A stretch of DNA of 8,408 nucleotides from CAZSTA01 sp964609495 [NCBI: uncultured bacterium] (GTDB taxonomy: Bacteria; CAZSTA01): positions 3,987-12,394 of the forward strand of contig CAZSTA010000102.1 in the NCBI GenBank assembly GCA_964609495.1. The letters run 5' to 3'. This document shows positions 1-7,555 of this stretch, piece by piece (the first letter of the stretch is position 1; the number at the start of each line of letters is the position of its first letter). The notes under the pieces were generated by a model that worked only from the letters and a program-made list of their open reading frames with translations, was not told the DNA's origin and ran no database searches. The translations under genes were made by a program, and so were the position numbers.

Positions 1-185
1 TTAAGGGCTTCGATAAGAGGAGAGGTAGCTTGCTCTGCTTTTAACCTTCCTAAGGCCTCAACTGCCCCAGCCCGCACATAACTATCCTTATCTTTAAGGG
101 CTTCGATAAGAGGAGAGGTAGCTTGCTCTGCTTTTAACCTTCCTAAGGCCTCAACTGCCCCAGCCCGCACATAACTATCCTTATC
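1..185 (-). repeat. Exact tandem duplication of a 93-bp HEAT-repeat unit
   Basis: Bases 1-92 are identical to 94-185, a period of 93 bp (31 codons), so the reading frame is kept. The unit encodes one HEAT repeat containing [20 protein letters not shown]. Older repeats in the same gene (about 190-860) match only partly at DNA level, so this copy looks recent. The left copy touches the window edge, so the total copy number is unknown. Confidence 0.95.
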
Positions 186-2354
186 CTCAAGAGCTTTAAT
201 AAGAGGAGGTATTGAGCTTTCTCCAATTTTCGCTAAGGCCCGGGCTGCCCTAGCCCGCACATAATTACTCTCATCCTTAAGAGCTTCGATAAGGAAGGGC
301 ATTGAGCTTTCTCCGATTTTTGCCAAAGCTCGTGTTGCCCTAGCACGCACATTCCAATCCTTATCCTTGAGGGCTTGGATAAGGGGAGAGATAGCTTGTT
401 GAGTCTCTAGTTCCCCTAGGGCCTGAACCGATTTAGCCCGCACATTCCAATCCGCATCCTTAAGAGCTTGAATTTCAGCAAGAAGTTCTTTTGTTCCCTC
501 ATCTCCTATTTTCTCTAAAGCTTCTGTTGCCCTATCGAACACATTTCTATCCTGATCTTTAAGAGCTTGAATAAGGAGCTCTACTGCTCTCTCATCCCCT
601 ATCTTGCCTAAAGCTTCGGCTACAATAGATCGGATAGAACTATCCTTATCATTTAGAGCTTGAATAAGGGGCTCTACCGCTCTCTCATCCCCTATCTCTC
701 CCAAAGCTTGCGCTGCTCCAAATCGTATATTCTTATCTTTATCCTTGAGAGCTTTGATAAGGGGCTCCACCGCTGGTTCTCCTATCTTACTTAAAGCTAA
801 CGAAGCATATTTTTCAGTAGATTTCTTATCCCGATGTTTAAAAGCTTCAATAAGAGAAGCTATTGCTTTCTCTCCTCCTACTTCAGTCAGTAGTTCTATT
901 ACTGATAGTTCTATATTGCCCCTGCTTTTAATTAACTGAATTATCGAATCTACCAATTGATCAACTTTATCAATAGAAATCCTCAAATCGAGTTGATTAT
1001 GATATTGCCAAACCTTATCCAACAACCCCGGAGGAATCGGATCTTTATATCTCTCGAAACTAATCAATGCCAGCTCGAAATCATCTAATACTTGAGCTAT
1101 TTCCACATCATTTTCAAATTTATCCTTTATATAATCACGAAATATATCATGATATAGATCCCACTTCTCAACTTTATTTAATTTTCTGATATATCGTGTG
1201 TCACCAGATGATAGATGAGTTAGCGCATCATCAATATCTTTTTGAGTATAGCTAAAACCTGTAACTCCTATAGCTTTACATAGTTCTATATTATCCATTG
1301 GTCTTACAGCCAATCGTTTTAGTATCTCCTGTTCTAAAGATTTACCATCTCCCAGCACATTCCATATCCTATCGTGAAGTGCTTCTAAGCTGATTTTGCT
1401 ATACTTACTATAGAAATTCCAATCTAGGTGTTGCTTATTATTCTTATTGAGATCATCCCATAGGATATAACCCAGTAGATTAATATAGTATGGCTCTCCT
1501 TTAGTCTTCTCTAAAATATCTTCTTTTACATCATCGTCTATAGTTATATCTGTTCTCTCCATACCCTCCTCTATAATCGAGCTTGTTTCCTCCTCCGAGA
1601 GATTTCCTAATATCTGAATCTGAGGAGGGGATATGAAATATCTGTGACTAAGGAAATCAAGATTATATCCTGCTAGGGGAAAACCATTTTCTGGCCTTAT
1701 ACTAAAGATTAATAGAATAGGTAGTTTATCACCTACTATCTTCTTTATCGAGTTTGTTATCACTTCTAGAACACGTCCTAGAATATTCTCAAATCTAGGA
1801 AGAAGAAATTCATCAACCCGATCAAAAATTAGTATAAAGATCCTATCTCCTAACTTGTCTTTCTTCTTCAAATCCTCATAAAAGCCTAATATCTTTTCGA
1901 AGAAAAACTTAGCTGCGTTTAAATCGTCATCTGGAACTTCTTCCCTTAGCTTTGAGAGATCTGTAGATACATCAAAAGAAATTGGTTGTTCCAATGCAGA
2001 AGAAATTTGTGTAGATATAGTCTCTGATAGATTTCTTAAATCTTCCTCTTCAAGCCTCCATTTTACAGGAAGTTTATTAATAAATTCCTTGTAAAGAGAA
2101 CGAAATAGACTGGAGAAGGAATCATACTCTTTCATATCAGCGAAGATTGCAATAGATTTGTCAGAGCTATCTATCTTTTCAAATTGATATAACAAGCTTG
2201 ATTTTCCTATCCCAGCTTTTCCCATCACAACCCAACTTTTGAGTTTTTCCCCTTTTCTTGCTTTGTCAATATATAGTCTGAAAGTGTTTATTATCTCTCC
2301 ACGGCCTACAAAATTATCTTTTGCTGGCTCAAATGGAGTAAAGGGATTTTCCAT
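1..2354 (-). CDS. STAND-type P-loop NTPase with C-terminal HEAT repeats (partial, C-terminus off the left edge)
   Basis: Open for 784 codons from ATG at 2354 to the edge, with no stop. Visible motifs: FVGR (15-18) ahead of the NTPase core; Walker A GKAGIGKS (45-52); Walker B with acidic residues D178, D181 and E182; a sensor strand ending SIRPE with R220; a GxP motif GEP (286-288). A winged-helix-like segment follows (about 340-415, with YHDIF near 401-405). From about residue 495 there are nine full HEAT repeats of about 31 residues plus part of a tenth. This order is typical of STAND ATPases, which are nucleotide-driven switches that oligomerise when C-terminal repeats sense a ligand; that role is inferred here. 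No effector domain precedes the NTPase; any effector would be beyond the edge or a separate protein. No signal peptide, so probably cytoplasmic. In-frame ATGs at 2366 and 2363 lie 0 and 3 nt from the Shine-Dalgarno, so 2354 is preferred. Confidence 0.88.
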   Translation of the reverse strand, partial: MENPFTPFEPAKDNFVGRGEIINTFRLYIDKARKGEKLKSWVVMGKAGIGKSSLLYQFEKIDSSDKSIAIFADMKEYDSFSSLFRSLYKEFINKLPVKWRLEEEDLRNLSETISTQISSALEQPISFDVSTDLSKLREEVPDDDLNAAKFFFEKILGFYEDLKKKDKLGDRIFILIFDRVDEFLLPRFENILGRVLEVITNSIKKIVGDKLPILLIFSIRPENGFPLAGYNLDFLSHRYFISPPQIQILGNLSEEETSSIIEEGMERTDITIDDDVKEDILEKTKGEPYYINLLGYILWDDLNKNNKQHLDWNFYSKYSKISLEALHDRIWNVLGDGKSLEQEILKRLAVRPMDNIELCKAIGVTGFSYTQKDIDDALTHLSSGDTRYIRKLNKVEKWDLYHDIFRDYIKDKFENDVEIAQVLDDFELALISFERYKDPIPPGLLDKVWQYHNQLDLRISIDKVDQLVDSIIQLIKSRGNIELSVIELLTEVGGEKAIASLIEAFKHRDKKSTEKYASLALSKIGEPAVEPLIKALKDKDKNIRFGAAQALGEIGDERAVEPLIQALNDKDSSIRSIVAEALGKIGDERAVELLIQALKDQDRNVFDRATEALEKIGDEGTKELLAEIQALKDADWNVRAKSVQALGELETQQAISPLIQALKDKDWNVRARATRALAKIGESSMPFLIEALKDESNYVRARAARALAKIGESSIPPLIKALEDKDSYVRAGAVEALGRLKAEQATSPLIEALKDKDSYVRAGAVEALGRLKAEQATSPLIEAL

Positions 2355-2366
2355 ACTCCCCATCAT

Positions 2367-2373
2367 CCTCCCT
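2367..2373 (-). promoter_or_regulatory. Ribosome binding site AGGGAGG that bears on the NTPase gene start
   Basis: On the minus strand AGGGAGG is followed directly by ATGATG and, 12 nt downstream, by a third in-frame ATG at 2354. The first two ATGs are 0 and 3 nt away, too close for normal initiation. The third is slightly far but workable, and the protein from there begins MENPFTPF, just ahead of the FVGR motif. Confidence 0.6.
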
Positions 2374-2436
2374 AAACTTCTCTTAACATAATCTCGAAAG
2401 CGATAGTTCTATATCATCATCACATAAACTAACTAT

Positions 2437-2465
2437 ATTATACTCTAATTAAGGCTTGATGTCAA
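2437..2465 (-). promoter_or_regulatory. Consensus sigma-70 promoter for the STAND/HEAT NTPase gene
   Basis: On the minus strand a perfect TTGACA (2465-2460) is followed after exactly 17 nt by a perfect TATAAT (2442-2437). Transcription would start near 2430, giving a leader of about 75 nt before ATG 2354. Both hexamers and the spacer are ideal, so strong expression is predicted unless repressed. Confidence 0.85.
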
Positions 2466-2466
2466 G
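2455..2466. promoter_or_regulatory. Dyad CTTGA-TG-TCAAG overlapping the -35 box
   Basis: A 12-bp dyad with perfect 5-bp arms and a 2-bp centre covers the -35 hexamer of the minus-strand promoter. It also lies 22 bp from the -35 box of the opposite promoter, so a bound protein could affect both. The arms are short and partly forced by the TTGACA consensus, so an operator role is only a possibility. Confidence 0.3.
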
Positions 2467-2488
2467 AATCTGATATCCGCAAATAATC

Positions 2489-2517
2489 TTTACTTTTCTC
2501 TGATAATATGTTATAAT
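2489..2517 (+). promoter_or_regulatory. Extended -10 promoter for the DUF4384/PEGA gene
   Basis: TTTACT (2489-2494, 4 of 6 to consensus) is followed after 17 nt by a perfect TATAAT (2512-2517). A TGn extended -10 motif precedes it (TG at 2509-2510). The predicted start near 2524 gives a leader of about 57 nt. The leader includes an 8-bp GCGCGCGC tract (2538-2545) and a strong AAGGAGG Shine-Dalgarno (2569-2575), 5 nt before ATG 2581. Confidence 0.78.
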
Positions 2518-2580
2518 CTCTTTAGGATTATAAATTTGCGCGCGCTTGTTTTTCGCTGAAGGTTTTATAAGGAGGAATCT

Positions 2581-4569
2581 ATGATGTTTAAGAGAATGGT
2601 CATAGTTAGATTTATCCTTATTTTATTTCTAGTAGCTATCAGCAATCTTCAACTCTTTCCAGCTCTAGCGGCAGGAAGTTCTGAAGAGGCGGCTCTGGGA
2701 GTAAAGAATATGGTGGCTAATCCTAAACCTAGTTTTAAGGTTGATATTTGGACGGATAGGGGTGATGGCGCGCTATATAGTAAAGGAGAAGAGATAAAGT
2801 TACATTTCAAGGCGGATCGCGATTGTTATGTGATGATCTTCGACCTCACTCCTAGCAGTGAAGTGAAGGTTATATTTCCCACTGAAGGTGATACCAGCGC
2901 CTCTATTAAGGGTGGTAAGGTATATACGATCCCTTCGAAAGAGGATAGCTTTAAATTAATGGCTGTTGAACCTGAAGGAGTAGAGGCTTTTAAGATCATA
3001 GCCACTAGCGCCCCAATGCAGATTCGGAAGGAAGATCTGATTGAGGGACGCGATGTATTTCCGACAGTTAGAGAAAATGCTCAAAATTTCATCTTTCGTC
3101 TCAAGGATGCCTTAGAAGTCCTGCCCTTTGAGGATTGGGCAGAGGATACGCTCTTGATCAGTGTAGGCAGGCTCTCTCTCTTATCTACGGCGCCTGAACC
3201 TCTTTCGCCTGCTCCAACTGAGATCGTGGTTCGACCCGAGTTAGGGGGAATATTTATATCCTCAGATCCTTCTGATGCTGATGTATATATAAATGGTAAA
3301 TATCTAGGAAGGACTCCCTTCGATACAGATAACCTCCTAGCAGGCGAATATCGAGTAAAAATGGTGAAGAGCGGATATTGGAATTGGGAAGAGACAGTTA
3401 CGATCAGGGAGGAAGTTAAGAGTAGATTGGATATAAAACTAGCTCCTAAGCTAAGTGAGGTAGCCGCGATGGAGGGGGAGGGGATGGAAGTCCAACAGGT
3501 TGAAGTTCAGCCCTATCAAGCTACCGGTTCTCTTACTATCACCTCTGAGCCATCTCAATCCGCGGTGTTTCTGGAGGGAAGTTATAAGGGGGAAACCCCT
3601 ATAAATCTTAAGAATTTGCAGATAGGACGAACTTATCATCTTAGGATATCTAAGATGGGATACAAGGATTGGGAGGCTGATGTTAGTGTTAAGAGAGAAC
3701 AAACCGAGGTTATCAATGTTAAGCTATTATCTGGGGGATATGAGCAACAATCTAATATAGGTGTTTATAGCGTTGAAAGTGGCGTCTCCCAGGTCATACT
3801 TGCTCCTAAATCGGTGAGATCATTAACTGTGAAATCTAATCCTTCAGGAGCGGCTGTATATGTTGATGGCGTTTATATGGGAAGTACCCCTCTCGCTATG
3901 ACCGGATTCATAGCCGGGAATTACTATACTATAAAGTTGATTAGGAATGGATATGAGAACTGGGAGCGCACGATCGTTATCTATGAAGACGGAGTGGGAG
4001 AAGTGAACGCGGAACTTATACCTATCAAAGAGGTACAGGTAGAGGATTATTCCTCCGGTCCTATTCAGCTTGAGCTATACACCCCGGAGTCGGAGATCAG
4101 CACGGTAGCCTATCAGCCTTATGATTCTCCCCAAGCCGCCTCGGTTACTATAGATATATCTCAGGTGAGATTGGAGATTATCCCTTCCCCTCGAGATAAT
4201 CGCTACTGGGGAGCTAAGATAAGTTATAGATTATCACGAGATGCGTTTGTTACCTTTAGTATATATGATTCAGTCAATCGATTGGTAAAAGGTTGGCCCG
4301 AGGAATTTCAATCGGCTGGCTCTAATTCTCTGATCTGGGATGGACAGGATAAACGAGGAAAATTCGTAGGTAAAGGTGATTATATATATCGCCTCGAGGC
4401 GGTGGATGCCGCGAGTGGAGAGAAGATAAAGACTACGAAGGAGGGGATCTTTCGGATAGGGGATCCCCGCCTTCAGGAAGAAGAAGCCCGAAAGGCTGCT
4501 CCTGAGCAAGAATTTCCCTACGCTATGGTCGGCTTAGTCCTTATTGTTCTCCTAGTTCTACTGTTATAG
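2581..4569 (+). CDS. Exported membrane-anchored DUF4384-like / triple PEGA / FlgD-like Ig domain protein
   Basis: 662 residues. The basic N-terminus (KR at 4-5, R10) and hydrophobic stretch 11-29 form a signal peptide with a likely ALA cleavage site after A30. Residues 53-145 resemble DUF4384 (DIWTDRGDGALYSKGEEI, then strands around CYVMIFDL). Three PEGA modules follow at 222-287, 316-382 and 413-479, each with a 'Ps.A.VyinG.y.G.TP' start and a 'GY..WE' core. Residues 522-627 match a FlgD-like Ig fold (SYRLSRDAFVTFSIYD, then SLIWDGQDKRGKFVGKGDYIY). Residues 647-662 are a terminal hydrophobic segment with no basic residue after it, which would anchor the protein at the envelope. PEGA and DUF4384 domains are generally surface or extracytoplasmic modules; the precise function is unknown. 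The ATG is set by AAGGAGG 5 nt upstream; the ATG at 2584 is an alternative. The gene is divergent from the STAND NTPase and overlaps the next gene tail-to-tail. Confidence 0.88.
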   Translation: MMFKRMVIVRFILILFLVAISNLQLFPALAAGSSEEAALGVKNMVANPKPSFKVDIWTDRGDGALYSKGEEIKLHFKADRDCYVMIFDLTPSSEVKVIFPTEGDTSASIKGGKVYTIPSKEDSFKLMAVEPEGVEAFKIIATSAPMQIRKEDLIEGRDVFPTVRENAQNFIFRLKDALEVLPFEDWAEDTLLISVGRLSLLSTAPEPLSPAPTEIVVRPELGGIFISSDPSDADVYINGKYLGRTPFDTDNLLAGEYRVKMVKSGYWNWEETVTIREEVKSRLDIKLAPKLSEVAAMEGEGMEVQQVEVQPYQATGSLTITSEPSQSAVFLEGSYKGETPINLKNLQIGRTYHLRISKMGYKDWEADVSVKREQTEVINVKLLSGGYEQQSNIGVYSVESGVSQVILAPKSVRSLTVKSNPSGAAVYVDGVYMGSTPLAMTGFIAGNYYTIKLIRNGYENWERTIVIYEDGVGEVNAELIPIKEVQVEDYSSGPIQLELYTPESEISTVAYQPYDSPQAASVTIDISQVRLEIIPSPRDNRYWGAKISYRLSRDAFVTFSIYDSVNRLVKGWPEEFQSAGSNSLIWDGQDKRGKFVGKGDYIYRLEAVDAASGEKIKTTKEGIFRIGDPRLQEEEARKAAPEQEFPYAMVGLVLIVLLVLLL

Positions 4570-5568
4570 TTCGACTGGCATTCCTGTCCTTAGAGAGGTG
4601 GTTATCGCTTCGACCACTTCTACCGCTTTTTTACCTTCCTCTCCAGATATCAAAGGTTCTCGATCCTCCAGCACGCACTTCACGAAATAGGTGATCTCAT
4701 CCCGCAATATTCCGACTATCTCATTATGAACTGGGGGCAGATAGGTAGTATCTAAGAACCTCTGCAAATCCTTGGTAAAGATCTGAAGTCCCTGATCGCG
4801 TATGTGGACAAAGATCGATCCTTCCGTTCCCACTATCTCCAGGCGAGCGTCGAGGGTGGAGATGGACCAATCAGGCATAATCCAAGAGACCTCCAGATTG
4901 GCTATCGCTCCATTTTGAAAGCGCATCGTAGTCAGAATAGTATCCTCTACCCCTAAATCAGTTAAGGCTTTAGAGCAAGATTCTGCATATACTTTGGTTA
5001 TTTCGCTGGCTATACACCAGCGCATAATATCTATGTCATGCACTCCGAGATAGAATAATACCGAGGTTCGTCCTCCGATACGGCGACCATTCGATATCAA
5101 GTTATTGCGCCTCGCTACCATATGCACTATATCCCCTAGCTCACCGTTCTGGACTATATCTCTAGCCTGAACATAGCGAGGATCAAAACGCAAGGTATGT
5201 CCCACCATTAGTTTGACCTTGGCTTTCTTAGCGGCCTCAATAATAACCTGAGCATCCTGAGAGCTAGTAGCTAGAGGTTTCTCTATAAGGATATGCTTTC
5301 CCGCCTCAGCCGCCGCTACGGCTGGTTCGAGGTGAATCTGATCGGAGGTGCAGATGCTAACCGCTTGAATATCATCTCTCTCGAGAAGTTTCCTATAGTC
5401 ATTATATCCTTCTACTCCCAGATCTCGGGAGATGATATCTACCCTTTCAGGATTTATGTCAACTACTGCTGCCAATTCGCTCGTTGGCATCTGAGATAAT
5501 ATCCTAGCGTGTAACTCTCCCATCTGTCCGACACCGATGACGCCTACTTTCAATCTTTCATAACCCAT
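4564..5568 (-). CDS. Gfo/Idh/MocA family NAD(P)-dependent oxidoreductase
   Basis: 334 residues, the usual family length. The N-terminal Rossmann domain (about 6-120) has the dinucleotide motif GVGQMG (12-17) and an acidic D37 after the second strand, which favours NAD over NADP. The family's EKP motif is at 96-98, with K97 as the expected catalytic lysine. The C-terminal substrate domain (about 130-330) has GVHDIDIMRW (175-184), with H177 as the expected catalytic histidine. The position four residues before it, Asp in inositol dehydrogenase, is Y173. Members oxidise or reduce sugars, inositols and their derivatives; the substrate here cannot be read from sequence. ATG 5568 has AGGAGG (5577-5582) 8 nt upstream. 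No convincing promoter lies in the 200-bp gap to glpK, so transcription from the glpK promoter is plausible. The last 6 bp overlap the convergent PEGA gene. Confidence 0.93.
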   Translation of the reverse strand: MGYERLKVGVIGVGQMGELHARILSQMPTSELAAVVDINPERVDIISRDLGVEGYNDYRKLLERDDIQAVSICTSDQIHLEPAVAAAEAGKHILIEKPLATSSQDAQVIIEAAKKAKVKLMVGHTLRFDPRYVQARDIVQNGELGDIVHMVARRNNLISNGRRIGGRTSVLFYLGVHDIDIMRWCIASEITKVYAESCSKALTDLGVEDTILTTMRFQNGAIANLEVSWIMPDWSISTLDARLEIVGTEGSIFVHIRDQGLQIFTKDLQRFLDTTYLPPVHNEIVGILRDEITYFVKCVLEDREPLISGEEGKKAVEVVEAITTSLRTGMPVEL

Positions 5569-5624
5569 ATATCAGTCCTCCTGTTCTAAGTGGTTTCAAA
5601 GAAGTTTCAGGGAGAGTTCTTTAA

Positions 5625-5730
5625 ATCACCCTCCCCTAGCCCCTCCCATCGAGGGAGGGGAAAATAAGAGAGCAGTTTTATCTCAATGTCCCCTCTCCCC
5701 TCGTGGGAGAGGGATAGAATGAGGGGGGAT
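5625..5730. repeat. GC-rich intergenic element with two perfect hairpins (REP/MITE-like)
   Basis: In an otherwise AT-leaning gap there are two inverted repeats. The first is CCCCTCCC (5640-5647) with GGGAGGGG (5653-5660) and a 5-nt loop. The second is CCCTCTCCC (5691-5699) with GGGAGAGGG (5705-5713) and a 5-nt loop. The outer ends, ATCACCCTC (from 5625) and GAGGGGGGAT (5721-5730), are themselves near inverted repeats, suggesting a unit of about 106 bp. Neither hairpin is followed by a T-run on either strand, so neither is a standard intrinsic terminator. Similar C-rich hairpin pairs are common as dispersed elements in many bacterial genomes; only one copy is in this window, so dispersal cannot be shown here. 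Confidence 0.65.
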
Positions 5731-5768
5731 ACCAAAGAAGTAATTCCAACCAGCCTTGTTTTCCCAAA

Positions 5769-7278
<1,510 letters not shown>

Positions 7279-7318
7279 CAAAAATCGGCTTAAATATAAC
7301 TGTCAGTCAATTAATCAC

Positions 7319-7347
7319 ATTATATTATGTTATAAGAACGATGTCAA
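7319..7347 (-). promoter_or_regulatory. Consensus sigma-70 promoter for glpK
   Basis: On the minus strand a perfect TTGACA (7347-7342) is separated by exactly 17 nt from a perfect TATAAT (7324-7319). The start would be near 7312, giving a leader of about 50 nt. A small palindrome ACTG-T-CAGT (7299-7307) lies just downstream of the predicted start and could be an operator, but it is too short to rely on. Confidence 0.85.
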
Positions 7348-7463
7348 GGGTTATCATAAAGATCATCCCTCTTTGAAGGAAATTTTTCAAAAGAAAGAGT
7401 AGAAATATGAACTCAAGTCGGAGGGGGGAAATGTTTGATATACAGAATAGTGAGATATGATTG

Positions 7464-7491
7464 TTGAAAATATTTATTTTTATGGTATAAT
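7464..7491 (+). promoter_or_regulatory. Extended -10 promoter for the LRR protein gene
   Basis: TTGAAA (7464-7469) lies 16 nt before a perfect TATAAT (7486-7491). A TGn extended -10 motif sits at 7483-7485. The predicted start near 7498 leaves a leader of about 58 nt before the GTG at 7556. The stretch between this promoter and the divergent glpK promoter (7348-7463) holds nothing I can identify. Confidence 0.78.
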
Positions 7492-7516
7492 TATGGATAA
7501 TCGGAGAAGTTTGAAA

Positions 7517-7530
7517 TGTTTCTCGAAACA
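7517..7530. promoter_or_regulatory. Dyad TGTTTC-TC-GAAACA in the LRR gene leader
   Basis: A 14-bp dyad with perfect 6-bp arms and a 2-bp centre lies about 20-33 nt downstream of the predicted start. A 2-nt loop is too tight for a good RNA hairpin, so a DNA operator is the more natural reading. No known regulator consensus is recognised. Confidence 0.35.
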
Positions 7531-7555
7531 ATAAAATATAAAGGAGTTAATCACA

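Noticed and set aside
745-939. Plus-strand open frame within the HEAT array
   Set aside because: Shadow of the minus-strand NTPase gene, whose continuous frame and repeat pattern explain the DNA.
3451-3702. Minus-strand open frame opposite the PEGA gene; the same holds for 4270-4509
   Set aside because: Both are antisense to well-supported domains of the plus-strand gene and show no domain, Shine-Dalgarno or promoter.
4501-4569. C-terminus of the PEGA protein considered as a PEP-CTERM or LPXTG sorting signal
   Set aside because: A Pro-Glu pair and a hydrophobic stretch are present, but there is no Arg/Lys cluster after the membrane segment and no LPXTG-like motif.
5293-5499. Plus-strand open frame opposite the oxidoreductase
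   Set aside because: It is antisense to the Rossmann domain of a clear family member.
5640-5713. The two GC-rich hairpins considered as intrinsic terminators
   Set aside because: Neither is followed by a run of T on either strand.
7371-7393. Weak inverted repeat CTTTGAA / TTCAAAAG upstream of the glpK promoter
   Set aside because: Only 6 bp of continuous pairing in AT-rich DNA, outside any predicted transcript.
7407-7460. Mini open frame of 17 codons, with an internal ATG at 7431 behind a GGAGGGGGG stretch
   Set aside because: It lies upstream of the LRR promoter and antiparallel to glpK, so no identified transcript covers it; too short to support.
7325-7531. 68-residue minus-strand open frame between glpK and the LRR gene
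   Set aside because: It starts at a TTG with no Shine-Dalgarno, lies across both divergent promoters, and its composition (Ile/Phe/Leu-rich) is what AT-rich noncoding DNA gives.
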